Shown: positions 34,860 to 42,928 of the stretch, in pieces
Layout: each line of letters begins with the position of its first letter
Position numbering within the stretch: position 1 is the first letter of the stretch
Assembly: GCF_000245795.1 (NCBI RefSeq)
Contig: NZ_JH601133.1
Location: 1,647,411-1,711,410 of the forward strand
DNA from: Facklamia languida CCUG 37842
GTDB lineage: Bacteria; Bacillota; Bacilli; Lactobacillales; Aerococcaceae
Direction of reading: 5' to 3'
Length of the DNA: 64,000 nucleotides
Position numbers and translations under genes: made by a program
Notes under the pieces: model-generated
What the model was told of the DNA's origin: nothing
Database searches by the model: none
What the model saw: only the letters and a program-made list of their open reading frames with translations

Positions 34860-35246
34860 TCTTAATATGAACGAATAAAGATAAGTCTCTTTTTGTTTAG
34901 CCACCATTAAAATTGAACTTTACCCATTATCTTTGCAGGTAAGGATGAAGTTAGGAACCTAAAATGGTTAAAAATGATCGAATAAGGATCTAACAATTAT
35001 ATTGGCAGTGGTTTATTCATCTTTTCTTTTTTGGTAACTGGAAGAATTTACAAGTCTTAAATAAGAAGACAGATAATCAGTCAATAAAAGGCAGGTTTCA
35101 CTGCTTAATTATAAGAATGAGGACGATCCACGCAGCTTGCAATGCCTTACGGTTTACCGTCTAGGCATTGCCTAGTGGATCGGGCCCGGAAATGCGAAAG
35201 ATTTGAAGGACGGTCCCCTATGATTAAGTAGAGGAACCTGCCTGCT
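34860..35246 (+). repeat. composite repeat: shared spacer end plus copy 4
   Basis: The segment at about 34880-35080 is the reverse complement of sequence that follows copies 7 (41950-42140) and 14 (63403-63600): for example TTTACCCATTATCTTTG here matches CAAAGATAATGGGTAAA there. It runs directly into repeat copy 4. This is half of the composite unit seen at 41.7-42.9 kb. No coding sequence is evident. Confidence 0.65.
35081..35246 (+). repeat. structured intergenic repeat, copy 4
   Basis: Full copy of the TCAATAA/GGCAGG-arm subtype. Outer arms are GGCAGGTTTCACTGCTTAAT and ATTAAGTAGAGGAACCTGCC. The core has GATCCAC/GTGGATC, GCAATGCCT/AGGCATTGC, ACGGT-TT-ACCGT and a final hairpin with AAAT/ATTT. 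Confidence 0.88.
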
Positions 35247-35448
35247 AGTTTTATTTATCCATTTTGATATTCTTCAAAGATTTTATTTTACCTTAAACTC
35301 TTTACTAGCATGGAGACAGCAAGCAAAAGAATAAAAATGTTCCTTATTTTTGTTGATGATTGAACAAGATCAGTTTGAATTAGCTAGCCAGATCATTTAT
35401 TTACCTTGATCATTTGACCTTTTGATGACCTTAAAATAAAAATAAAGC

Positions 35449-35602
35449 AGACAGAACTAAGCCTTAATCAAAGGAAGCTGGACGGAACCACGTAGCGTGC
35501 AATGCCTTACGGTTTACCGTCTAGGCATTGCCTAGTGGTCCGAGTCTGGAAAAGCGATGCTTTGGAGGACGGTCCCCTTTGATTAAGGCTTAATTCTGTC
35601 TC
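35449..35602 (+). repeat. structured intergenic repeat, copy 5
   Basis: Full copy with a unique outer arm: AGACAGAA-TAAGCCTTAATC-AAAGG pairs with CCTTT-GATTAAGGCTTA-TTCTGTCT over about 25 bp. The core keeps the family consensus but P2 is ACCAC/GTGGT and P4 AAAGC-GAT-GCTTT. The remaining gap sequence (34690-34860, 35250-35445, 35605-35730) is AT-rich with nothing I can call. Confidence 0.88.
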
Positions 35603-35733
35603 CATTTTTATTTATCCTAATAGAATCATTCTAAAGAACATAAATCTTTCATCGATAAATTACGAACTGGATTTCATTCAAATTTAATAGGTTCAACCCA
35701 TTCGGTCAAAATAAGAATGGCCTTATTTACCGC

Positions 35734-35762
35734 TTGTTACCTCTGAATGTAAGCGTTATACT
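35734..35762 (+). promoter_or_regulatory. putative promoter of ansA
   Basis: TTGTTA (35734-35739) and TATACT (35757-35762) with 17-bp spacing, 33 bp upstream of the asparaginase start. Confidence 0.6.
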
Positions 35763-35794
35763 AGGGAAGACAAGCCAATATAAGGAGGATTACC

Positions 35795-36757
35795 ATGAAG
35801 AAAGTACTCTTAATTAATACAGGTGGAACGATTGCCATGTCCGAAGACCAAGAGACCGGCAAGGTCTCTCCCAGCCAACACAACCCCCTCTTAACCCAAA
35901 GCAGCTTCTTCAATACCCTAGCGGATTTGGAAGTGGTGGACCTCTTCAACCTGCCCTCCCCCCATATGACCAGCCAGGAAATGTTGAAGCTCAGCCAGTA
36001 TATTCAAGACCATGCGGCCGGCTTCGATGGGATTGTGATTACCCATGGGACCGATACCCTGGAGGAGACGGCCTACTTCCTAGACTTGACCTTGAAGATT
36101 GATCAACCCGTGGTCCTCACGGGTGCCATGCGGTCCTCCAATGAAATCGGCTCGGATGGACTAGCTAACCTGCGTTCTGCCATCCTGGTCGCAAGAGCTG
36201 AGGCTTCAGCCCAACGGGGGGTCCTAGTCGTCATGAATGAAGAGATCCATACCGCGACTTATGTCACCAAAACCCATACGACCAATGTTGCCACCTTCCA
36301 GACACCGACCTTTGGACCAGTTGGTCTAGTGGCTAAGAGCCAAGTTATCTACTTCCACCAATTAATGCGCCGGGACTATTACCCTGTTACCGAGATGACC
36401 CAGCGGGTGGCCCTCTTGAAGACTTATGCCGGCATGGAAGGCGACCTAATTGAAGCCGTCGGCCAGAATGGCTACCAAGGACTGGTGATTGAAGGACTTG
36501 GGGCAGGCAACTTACCCCCTGCCACCCTACCTGCTTTAGACCAATTAATCGTCCAAGGGCTGCCTGTGGTCATGGTTTCCAGGGCCTTTAACGGCGTCAT
36601 TGAAGACATTTATGACTATACCGGTGGGGGCAAGCAACTCCGTCAGATGGGGGTTATCTTTGCCCAAGGTCTCTCCGGGGTCAAGGCCCGCATCAAGCTC
36701 ATGGTGGTCTTAAATACGACTGAACCAGTTGCGATTGACCAAGCCTTCCGCTTATAA
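35795..36757 (+). CDS. ansA: L-asparaginase
   Basis: Hydrolyses L-asparagine to aspartate and ammonia. It has 320 residues with no signal peptide, so it is cytoplasmic (type I-like). The first active-site threonine is in NTGGTIAMSED, the second triad in VITHGTDTLEETAYFLDL, and LTGAMRSSNEIGSDG follows, all diagnostic of the family. AAGGAGG precedes the ATG. It is a single-gene unit with its own promoter, downstream of two structured repeats. Confidence 0.94.
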   Translation: MKKVLLINTGGTIAMSEDQETGKVSPSQHNPLLTQSSFFNTLADLEVVDLFNLPSPHMTSQEMLKLSQYIQDHAAGFDGIVITHGTDTLEETAYFLDLTLKIDQPVVLTGAMRSSNEIGSDGLANLRSAILVARAEASAQRGVLVVMNEEIHTATYVTKTHTTNVATFQTPTFGPVGLVAKSQVIYFHQLMRRDYYPVTEMTQRVALLKTYAGMEGDLIEAVGQNGYQGLVIEGLGAGNLPPATLPALDQLIVQGLPVVMVSRAFNGVIEDIYDYTGGGKQLRQMGVIFAQGLSGVKARIKLMVVLNTTEPVAIDQAFRL

Positions 36758-36782
36758 GGAATCTTAGAAAAATTACCCAATC

Positions 36783-36802
36783 AAAAAAACCCGCACAGCG
36801 GG
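36783..36802 (-). terminator. intrinsic terminator of the GNAT gene
   Basis: CCCGC-3 nt-GCGGG stem followed on the minus strand by seven Ts. Confidence 0.8.
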
Positions 36803-36850
36803 TCCAAGGGTATTGGATCGGCATCCAACCAAGTTAAAGAGACCTAGTGG

Positions 36851-37144
36851 TTAGTCGGATGGCGCTTGTTCTGCATAAATATCTTGGTAACGATCACGGT
36901 CCTCTTGCAGTTTGTGGCTGACATATTCACAGGTTGATACAATCTTGCGGCCTTCCTCTCGGGCCTTAGCCACCATGGCATCAAACAGGTCCTGGGCATA
37001 GCCGTGGCCACGGTAGTCAGGATTGGTAAAGGTATGGGTCACCCAGACCTGGTCTTCCTTGGAGACTTCATAGACCATTTGGGCCAGGGTCTCCCCCTGG
37101 TCGTTCACCAGGGCCAAACGGCGCGTATCGTCGATAATTTTCAT
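36851..37144 (-). CDS. small GNAT-family (YjdJ-type) N-acetyltransferase
   Basis: 97-residue single-domain protein. VWVTHTFTNPDYRGHGYAQ carries the acetyl-CoA-binding R-G-x-G-x-A loop, and the C-terminal KIVSTCEYVSHKLQ has a cysteine near the active site, as in the YjdJ/COG2388 family of minimal GNATs. The substrate is unknown. GCAAAGGAGCAAGCT precedes the ATG. Confidence 0.85.
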   Translation of the reverse strand: MKIIDDTRRLALVNDQGETLAQMVYEVSKEDQVWVTHTFTNPDYRGHGYAQDLFDAMVAKAREEGRKIVSTCEYVSHKLQEDRDRYQDIYAEQAPSD

Positions 37145-37335
37145 AGCTTGCTCCTTTGCGGTGTATAAAGCGGTTTCATTTTTTATATTATAGCCCTTCC
37201 CTACATAAAAAGCGAGCCATTGGCCTATGGTTTTAATGTTTTTTTAATCTAAATGTCATTCAGGTAAAAAAAACGATTTCCCCAAGACTGAAGACTAGCC
37301 TAGAGAGAGGATAGTCTCATAGTCGACCGCCGTAC

Positions 37336-37410
37336 GGACCTAATCACATTGAACCGCCCTCCAAGCTAAGCTTTGAAGAGCGGTCTTTAATATAAAGCAT
37401 TAGGTCTGGC
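37336..37410. repeat. diverged or truncated relative of the structured repeat
   Basis: GGACCTAAT (37336-37344) pairs with ATTAGGTC (37399-37406). Inside, ACCGC-CT-CAAGC pairs with GCTTTGAAG-GCGGT (37353-37384), which closely resembles the P4 hairpin plus GGCGGTC of the repeat family, but P2 and P3 are absent. It lies in the 375-bp gap upstream of the ThrE gene; the rest of the gap holds no clear feature. Confidence 0.45.
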
Positions 37411-37519
37411 CGAGTCTTTTACCTTCATGATCAGGGTCGAACTTGTATTTTGCTTGGTCGGTCTTTATACTAAAAGAATAAGTCACAACCTACCAGCAAA
37501 AGGATAAAGGAGGGAAACC

Positions 37520-38302
37520 ATGCAGAAGGCCGACTATAAGAAACTCATGAAGCTAGCCTCCCTGGCTGGCAAGATTCTCTTAGAATCCAATGCGGAAGAA
37601 TACCGGGTGGAAGACACCACCTACCGCCTGCTCGCCTCTAGTGGCCTAGATAGCCCGGCCTCCTATTCCAATACGACAGGCCTCTTCCTCTCCTTGACGG
37701 ATACCAGCCAGACCGACTGGCACTTCTCCAATATGGTTCGCATCACCCACCGGGCTTCCAATATCCAAGCCATTGCCTCGGTTAATGAAGTCTCCCGCCT
37801 CTATCTAGCTGGCCAATTGACCCTTGATCAGGCCTATGACCAACTGAAGGCCATCCCCAAGGACCGCTACCAAGGGACTGTCTCCTTCACCAATATCCTC
37901 CTGACGGTGGCGGTGGCCCTCCTATTTGGGGCCAACTTCATGGACCTGGGCCTCTTGTTGGTGATCGGCTTGGCCATTGCCTACCTGGACCAGGTCAAGC
38001 AGCGGGTCTACTTCACCCCCTTCTCCTATCCCCTCTTAGTCATGACCCTGGCCACCAGCCTGGTTTTGACCCTGGATGGTCTCTTCCCCTATTACTTCCA
38101 CCATAACTTAGTCTTGGCTGCCATCCTGATCCCCTTCTATCCCGGGACTTCTATCACCAATGCCATGCGGGACTTCTTGCGCGGTGACAACCTGGCCGGC
38201 ATTACCAAGGCCTTGGATGCCTTAATGGTGGTCTTAGCCATTGCGATCGGAATCAGCATCGGCATTCTGATTACCCGGACGGGCTTTAACCTCTTCGCCT
38301 AA
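37520..38302 (+). CDS. threonine/serine exporter family protein, N-terminal half type (ThrE/YjjP)
   Basis: 260-residue membrane protein. The N-terminal soluble half has the conserved GKILLESNAEEYRVEDTTYR and FLSLTD motifs of DUF1212/ThrE, followed by about five membrane segments (ILLTVAVALLFGANFM, LGLLLVIGLAIAYLD and others). Family members usually work with a small DUF3815/YjjB-type partner encoded next to them. No such gene is present here, since the next gene is a leftward TraX-like protein. Transport of threonine or serine is inferred from family only. AAGGAGG precedes the ATG. Confidence 0.85.
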   Translation: MQKADYKKLMKLASLAGKILLESNAEEYRVEDTTYRLLASSGLDSPASYSNTTGLFLSLTDTSQTDWHFSNMVRITHRASNIQAIASVNEVSRLYLAGQLTLDQAYDQLKAIPKDRYQGTVSFTNILLTVAVALLFGANFMDLGLLLVIGLAIAYLDQVKQRVYFTPFSYPLLVMTLATSLVLTLDGLFPYYFHHNLVLAAILIPFYPGTSITNAMRDFLRGDNLAGITKALDALMVVLAIAIGISIGILITRTGFNLFA

Positions 38303-38385
38303 CCCCTCCTGACATTAAAAAACCAGGACCTTTCAATCGTCTTGCCGAAGACTTTAAGTAAAAACAACCCATCCAGTCATCAAAG

Positions 38386-38449
38386 TAAAAACACCCAATT
38401 CTTGGTTACAGAGCTAGGCCCTCTAGGTAAGACATTGGGTGTTTTTTTT
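38386..38449. terminator. bidirectional intrinsic terminator
   Basis: AACACCCAAT (38390-38399) pairs with ATTGGGTGTT (38434-38443), with A/T runs on both outer sides and an inner AGAG/CTCT hairpin. It lies between convergent genes. Confidence 0.85.
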
Positions 38450-38563
38450 CTGTTTTTATGAGGTTAATTTTGGGTCAAATGAAAGGGACTTGTTGCTGTC
38501 AGTTCTTCAGGCTGGATCCCAGCTTTAACAAGACCCCATCGGACCAGCTCGGCCTCGCCTAGG

Positions 38564-39298
38564 CTAAGGATAGAGTAAGTAGTAAGCGATCGCCAACAAG
38601 GCCAAGTGGATGGGATAGATCCAATAATGAAAGGCTTGATTGAGTCGACCCCGCTGGCCATTGTACCAATAGACCATGGGAGCAGCCAGGAAGACGGTCG
38701 GCATGGAAAGTTCAAATAAGAAGCCAACCACGACCCCCAAGGCCGAATAGAGCCGGTTAGGATGGCAGAGATAGATAATCCCCGCTGCCAGGATCCCATA
38801 CCAACCATAATCCAAGTAGGCCCATTCAGCCAGGATAGCTAGTAAGGCAATGGCCGAGACTTGCAGGATAAAATAGTCTTGCCACCGGTCCAAGAGGATA
38901 AAGAGGACTAAGGCCAAGAAGAGTTCAAAGAAGATATTCTGGTGGCTGAGGTCCCACCAAGTGTGGTTGAAGGCCAGGTCAAAAGGAATTTCCGAAACGA
39001 GAGCCAGGGCCCCCAACCGCATCAGATACCGCTTGAGATTGTGGGTATGATGATAGCCTTCCACTAATAAGAACAAGTAAATGGGAAAGGCTAGCCGACC
39101 AATCGACCGCATGATGGTGTAGACCATAATCCAATCAATACCAGGTGGCAGCCGCGGATCCTGGTTGTAGATCATGGTCAAGAGGAGCGAGGCTGCCACA
39201 TGGTCAATAATCATGGTTGTCAAAGCAATCCGCTTCAAATTGGCAGCCGTCCAAAAACTTCTAAAAGGGGTGAGGGTTGGACTTAAGGGTTGATTCAT
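38564..39298 (-). CDS. TraX-family membrane protein
   Basis: About 244 residues with seven or more hydrophobic segments. The TraX-like core is LKRIALTTMIIDHVAASLL with the conserved D-H, GRLAFPIYLFLLVEGYHHT, and LVSEIPFDLAFN. TraX of the F plasmid acetylates pilin, but chromosomal Firmicute relatives are probably acyltransferases acting on surface polymers. The start at 39298 has AAGGAG eight bases upstream. There are no conjugation genes nearby. Confidence 0.82.
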   Translation of the reverse strand: MNQPLSPTLTPFRSFWTAANLKRIALTTMIIDHVAASLLLTMIYNQDPRLPPGIDWIMVYTIMRSIGRLAFPIYLFLLVEGYHHTHNLKRYLMRLGALALVSEIPFDLAFNHTWWDLSHQNIFFELFLALVLFILLDRWQDYFILQVSAIALLAILAEWAYLDYGWYGILAAGIIYLCHPNRLYSALGVVVGFLFELSMPTVFLAAPMVYWYNGQRGRLNQAFHYWIYPIHLALLAIAYYLLYP

Positions 39299-39342
39299 CC
39301 ATTTACTCCTTGGTCTGACAAACAAATGGGACTATCGGGTTT

Positions 39343-39373
39343 AAAAAAGCCTAAATGTCATCAGACATTTAGG
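39343..39373 (-). terminator. intrinsic terminator of the DUF937 gene
   Basis: CCTAAATGTC-4 nt-GACATTTAGG stem followed on the minus strand by CTTTTTT. Confidence 0.85.
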
Positions 39374-39483
39374 TCAAATTGGGCAAGCTTACCGAATAGC
39401 CGGTAAAATCCTGCCCTTGATCAGATCGTCAGCCCTCCTAGATTCCTCCAAATGGATTCGGGGGCTGGCCTGATCCGCTAGGA

Positions 39484-40128
39484 TTATTTGAAAATATTCT
39501 TTAAGATATTTCCCAATAGGCCGCCTTGGGAGTTCTTATGATTAGCTTGATTTTGAGGGTTAGACCCTTGATTCAAGCCCTCCAAGAGGGAATCCAACGG
39601 ACCACCATGACCTAGAGATTCTTGACCATGTTGACGCAGAGAATCATTCATCCGATCAATTGTAGACTGGGTTTCTCTTTGGACGCCCTCGCGGTCTAGG
39701 TTTTGATTAGATTTGCGTTCAGCAAGATACTTTAAGATCAAGGGGGCAATCACCACTAAGGCCCGCTTAACTGCTGCTGGCGTTAAGCCCAAGGTATTGG
39801 CTATTCGTTCAATCAGGGTATCCTTGTCCTGGAAGACATGGCCTAAGATCTTGTCGCCGTCTTCAGTATCGACTTGTCGGGTCAATTCATCAAAGGACTG
39901 GTAGTTGTTTACATCCTCGTGTTGCTTCAAGGCATTGTTGAAGGATTCTAGGCCTTCTTGCGATTGGTTGTTGCGGTTAATCTGTGAAAGGATCAAAGGC
40001 AAGCCCATAGTAGCAATCTTGCCAAAGTCAGCGCGATCAAGGCCGGCCTTGTCTGCTAAGTTACCGGTCGCTTCTTGGTTATCATTCAGTAATAAATCAA
40101 GTGGGTTGAATTGGTCAAATAATCCCAT
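39484..40128 (-). CDS. DUF937 domain protein
   Basis: 214-residue cytoplasmic protein. Residues 25-140 match the DUF937/YidB-type helical domain: LADKAGLDRADFGKIATMGLPLILSQI, ILGHVFQDKDTLIERIANTLGLTPAAVKRALVVIAP. The C-terminus is low-complexity Asn/Gln/Gly/His (SLLEGLNQGSNPQNQANHKN). The function is unknown. GGAGATGACATC-ATG gives the start. Confidence 0.8.
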   Translation of the reverse strand: MGLFDQFNPLDLLLNDNQEATGNLADKAGLDRADFGKIATMGLPLILSQINRNNQSQEGLESFNNALKQHEDVNNYQSFDELTRQVDTEDGDKILGHVFQDKDTLIERIANTLGLTPAAVKRALVVIAPLILKYLAERKSNQNLDREGVQRETQSTIDRMNDSLRQHGQESLGHGGPLDSLLEGLNQGSNPQNQANHKNSQGGLLGNILKNIFK

Positions 40129-40196
40129 GATGTCATCTCCTTTTGTTTAATATGATAAGTATAGTTTAATTAAGATCTTTATAGAGGTCAATTATC

Positions 40197-40250
40197 TTGC
40201 CTTAGGGCCCAGGTTCAACCAGCTTGCACTTGGCTTGGGCCCCTTTCTTT
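40197..40250. other. hairpin after the repeat-bearing membrane protein gene
   Basis: GGGCCCAGG (40205 region) pairs with CTTGGGCCC about 25 bases on. A T-rich tract follows on the plus strand only, although both neighbouring genes are leftward, so its role is unclear. Confidence 0.35.
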
Positions 40251-40270
40251 TGTCTTGATAGACCCGATAA

Positions 40271-41485
40271 TTACTCGTGAGTCCGGTAATAGGTCAACAC
40301 TTCCTCAGACAGGTCACTTGGTAACAAGGACTGGATGATGGCTTCATCTTGGAGACCGGATAATTCCTTGAGGTTCATGTATTGTTTTAACAACATATTC
40401 TCGCTCATTCCCGCCAAGGTCTGGAGAATCAGCTTCATAGGGCCTGTCACCTTATTGTCCAGGTAGAAATCCATTAAGTAGGCATAAGCGGAATCCTGCT
40501 GTAAATCAGGTTGTTTGGCTAACTGACGGCCGATGATGTTGATCATTTCCTTGAAATGGGTTAGGATCTCGATCCGGGTCGTCTCTTTATTCCAAAGCGG
40601 AGTCACTGGTTCATCAATAGCCTTGAGAGCTGCCTCATGGGTTGGGTATAATTTCAATTCTTTATCGACCCTGTGGCGCAATAAGGGGTCCCGGTATTCA
40701 CCAGTCGCTTGACTCGACTCATGCTGGCTTGCATCGGCCTCATGGACTGGACCTGTTGGTTGACTCGACTCATGCTGGCTTGGACCGGCCTCATGGGCTG
40801 GTCCTGCTGGTTGACTCGCTACTACGGGATCAAATGCGGGTTCGGTCTCACCTGATAGAACCCCCGCTTCATCGATCGGGGTTGTTGCTTGGTAAAGACT
40901 TTGTCGGTCAGCTGGCTGGTCGGACTCTGGTCGACTCATAGCCTCCCTTTGGTCCCTATCAGTCCCTTGTGAAGTCAATGGCTCTTGCGTTCTCCTATCA
41001 TTCCTTACATAAGTCCGATCAGAAGCCTGGGAAGGATTATGAGGGCGGTCATAGTCTGCGTCTTGGTCGCCTTGGTCAGGGTAATAAGGACTTTCCACCA
41101 CATCAATGTAGTCCTCAAAGCCATAGTCCCAGTCCTCTTCATCCTCTTCGATAGCTGCAGATTGCCAACCAGTTTCTTCACTGGCTAAGGCTTCCCCTGC
41201 CCGGTCTTTGGCATTGGTCATAGACATGACAAAATAAATTAAGGATTGTAGAACAAAGAATAAGAACCAGAAGAAGAGATAATACCAATCCTTGTTAAAG
41301 GCTAAATAGACAAAGCCTCCCGTTACCAGTAGGATCAGGAAGAATTTGCGGTCGTGTCGCATGTACAAACGGTGGTAGCCCAGTACGCCCGTCAGCAGGC
41401 ACAAGATTCCAGCAAAGAATGGGCTCTTATCCTGTTCCCAGAATTCCTCGGCTGGAATGTAGAAGAAGTTCAGTAGCTTACGCAT
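40271..41485 (-). CDS. membrane protein with TM2-like N-terminus and 17-residue repeats
   Basis: About 404 residues. Residues 15-90 hold three hydrophobic segments with a TM2-like pattern (FFAGILCLLTGVLGYHRLYMRHD). A long acidic/polar linker follows, containing two full and one partial copy of a 17-residue repeat (SQPTGPVHEADASQHES type; DNA period 51 bp at about 40711-40810). The C-terminal 120 residues are helical and hydrophilic (TRIEILTHFKEMINIIGRQ). I recognise no function. The start at 41485 (MRKLLNFFY) has GGAG nine bases upstream; ATG two codons earlier is possible. Confidence 0.6.
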   Translation of the reverse strand: MRKLLNFFYIPAEEFWEQDKSPFFAGILCLLTGVLGYHRLYMRHDRKFFLILLVTGGFVYLAFNKDWYYLFFWFLFFVLQSLIYFVMSMTNAKDRAGEALASEETGWQSAAIEEDEEDWDYGFEDYIDVVESPYYPDQGDQDADYDRPHNPSQASDRTYVRNDRRTQEPLTSQGTDRDQREAMSRPESDQPADRQSLYQATTPIDEAGVLSGETEPAFDPVVASQPAGPAHEAGPSQHESSQPTGPVHEADASQHESSQATGEYRDPLLRHRVDKELKLYPTHEAALKAIDEPVTPLWNKETTRIEILTHFKEMINIIGRQLAKQPDLQQDSAYAYLMDFYLDNKVTGPMKLILQTLAGMSENMLLKQYMNLKELSGLQDEAIIQSLLPSDLSEEVLTYYRTHE

Positions 41486-41660
41486 GATCATTGCTCCTTT
41501 ATCAATCGTTAGTCTAAGCTATTATACCAATAAAGGCTTGTTAAATCTATGACCAGAACCCATCTCGCTTAATAATTCTGTCAAATGTCAGTGATCGATA
41601 AAAGGATAAAATATTTATCTAAGGTTAATAAGCATGAAAAAATAAAAAGAGAGAGAATCG

Positions 41661-41750
41661 TCAATAAGGCAGGTCCATCTACTTAATCATAGGGGACCGG
41701 TCTTCAAGGCTTTGATTTTTCAAGTTAGCCTACTAGGATTAAGGGAGACA
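41661..41750 (-). repeat. partial structured repeat, copy 6
   Basis: TCAATAAGGCAGGTCCA and CTTAATCATAGGGGACC match the arm of copy 7, followed by a degraded hairpin. The core (P2/P3) and the other arm are missing. Confidence 0.75.
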
Positions 41751-41781
41751 AAAAATAAATAATTAAAAGGCATGATTACCG

Positions 41782-41949
41782 TCAATAAGGCAGGTCCACT
41801 GCTTAATCATAGGGGACCGCCCTTCAAAGCTTTCGCTTTTCCGGGCTCGATCCACTAGGCAATGCCTAAACGGTAAACCGTAAGGCATTTCACGCTACGT
41901 GGATCGTCCTTCTTTCTATGATTAAGCAGTAAGACCTGCCTTTTATTGA
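41782..41949 (-). repeat. structured intergenic repeat, copy 7
   Basis: Full copy on the minus strand, TCAATAA/TTATTGA subtype with GGCAGGTCCACTGCTTAATC / GATTAAGCAGTAAGACCTGCC arms. The core reads CGATCCACGTAGCGTG then AATGCCT-ACGGTTTACCGT-AGGCATT when reversed, and P4 is AAAGC-GAAA-GCTTT. Confidence 0.9.
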
Positions 41950-42586
41950 CTGATTATCTTTTTTATATTCATGACTTGTAAATTCATCCAGTTGCCGAAA
42001 TAATAAAAATAAAGACTGCCAATATAATTGCTAGATCTTTATTTGGTCAAATTTAACCATTTTAGGTTACTAATATAATCCTTCCATTCAAAGATAATGG
42101 GTAAAGTGTAATTTTTAATGGTGACTAATAGATGTTCACATCAAGAATGAAATTAAAAATAAAGGGGTACATCAATAACGGATTTTTCCCTAAAAAGAAG
42201 CAATAGGACCCTGCTTATCAATCGTAGTTAGTCTTAAGATGTATTCACGATTATCAACTATGACTGACAATAAAAAAAATACACTAGTGATTCTAGTATT
42301 CAATAAATCTTCTGCGTTTATTATGAATAAATAGGTAGGCTATCCTTCCCGTGTTTGACAATTCAGCTATCCTATTAACCTCTATAAACGAAGTTTTCTT
42401 TAATATTTGCTTGGCTTCTTTTAAAGTTGATTTTACTCCTTCTTTTTTAAATCAAAGGACAGGTTTGCTAGGGAAATTGTTAATAAAGATCTTACTACTT
42501 TATTGGCAATATCCTATCAAATCAGTTCTTATTTTGCTTACTGAATTATATTTAAAAATCCTAAATAAATCAAGGCAAAACCTCCG

Positions 42587-42753
42587 TCAATAAAAGACAG
42601 GTTCCATGCTTAATCATAGGAAGGAGGACGATCCACGCAGCTTGCAATGCCTTACGGTTTACCGTTTAGGCATTGCCTAGTGGATCGAGCCCGTAAAAGC
42701 GCAAGCTTTGAAGGGTGGTCCCCTATGATAAGCATTGAAACCTGTCTTATTGA
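42587..42753 (+). repeat. structured intergenic repeat, copy 8
   Basis: Full copy, plus strand, ending with GTCAATAA / TTATTGAC. P2 is GATCCAC/GTGGATC; P3 is GCAATGCCT with AGGCATTGC; P4 is AAAGC-GCAA-GCTTT closed by GCCC/GGGT. Confidence 0.9.
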
Positions 42754-42822
42754 CGGTATCTTTCTATTTAATACTTTTATTCTTTATCTTCTCTTAATTC
42801 TAGTAAACCAGCCAGAAGACCG

Positions 42823-42876
42823 AGAGCTTTGAAGGGCGGTCCCCTATGATAAGCATTAAAACCTGTCTTATTGACG
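42823..42876 (+). repeat. partial structured repeat, copy 9 (right half only)
   Basis: GAGAGCTTTGAAGGGCGGTC and CCCCTATGATAAGCATTAAA match the right half of copy 8, 123 bp away, down to TTATTGACGG. The left half is missing. Confidence 0.75.
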
Positions 42877-42928
42877 GTTATCTTATCTTTTATATTAGTT
42901 TTTAATCATTTAATTCGAGCAGGATAGC

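Larger units (their letters stand above)
41661..42876. repeat. composite repeat: copies 6, 7 - spacer - copies 8, 9
   Basis: Two inward and outward oriented full copies (7 on minus, 8 on plus) flank an AT-rich spacer of about 640 bp (41950-42586), with partial copies outside. The same order (partial copy, minus full copy, matching spacer) recurs at 63116-64000. No convincing ORF exists in the spacer; an 80-codon frame at 42351-42593 has no ribosome site, is low-complexity and is not kept in the 63.8-kb copy. This explains the 1.4-kb gap between the TM2-like gene and rpoD. Confidence 0.7.

Noticed and set aside
38464-38808. 114-codon minus-strand ORF overlapping the 3' end of the TraX-like gene
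   Set aside because: Most of it is a shadow in another frame of the TraX-like gene, and it has no independent ribosome site.
42351-42593. 80-codon ORF in the composite spacer (MFDNSAILL...)
   Set aside because: It has no ribosome site and low-complexity composition, and the homologous region near 63.9 kb does not keep the frame.
42619-42728. Possible self-cleaving ribozyme (twister-like) because of AGCCCGGA and GCAATGCC strings in the core
   Set aside because: The arrangement of helices and the conserved cleavage-site context of twister are not present; the similarity is limited to short strings.
42647-42832. A small ORF starting MPYGLPFRHCLVD within repeat copy 8, preceded by AGGAGG, with similar frames in copies 4 and 12
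   Set aside because: The frame shifts or is broken in other copies (for example 5, 11 and 13) because of indels that preserve base pairing, so selection appears to act on the structure rather than on a peptide.
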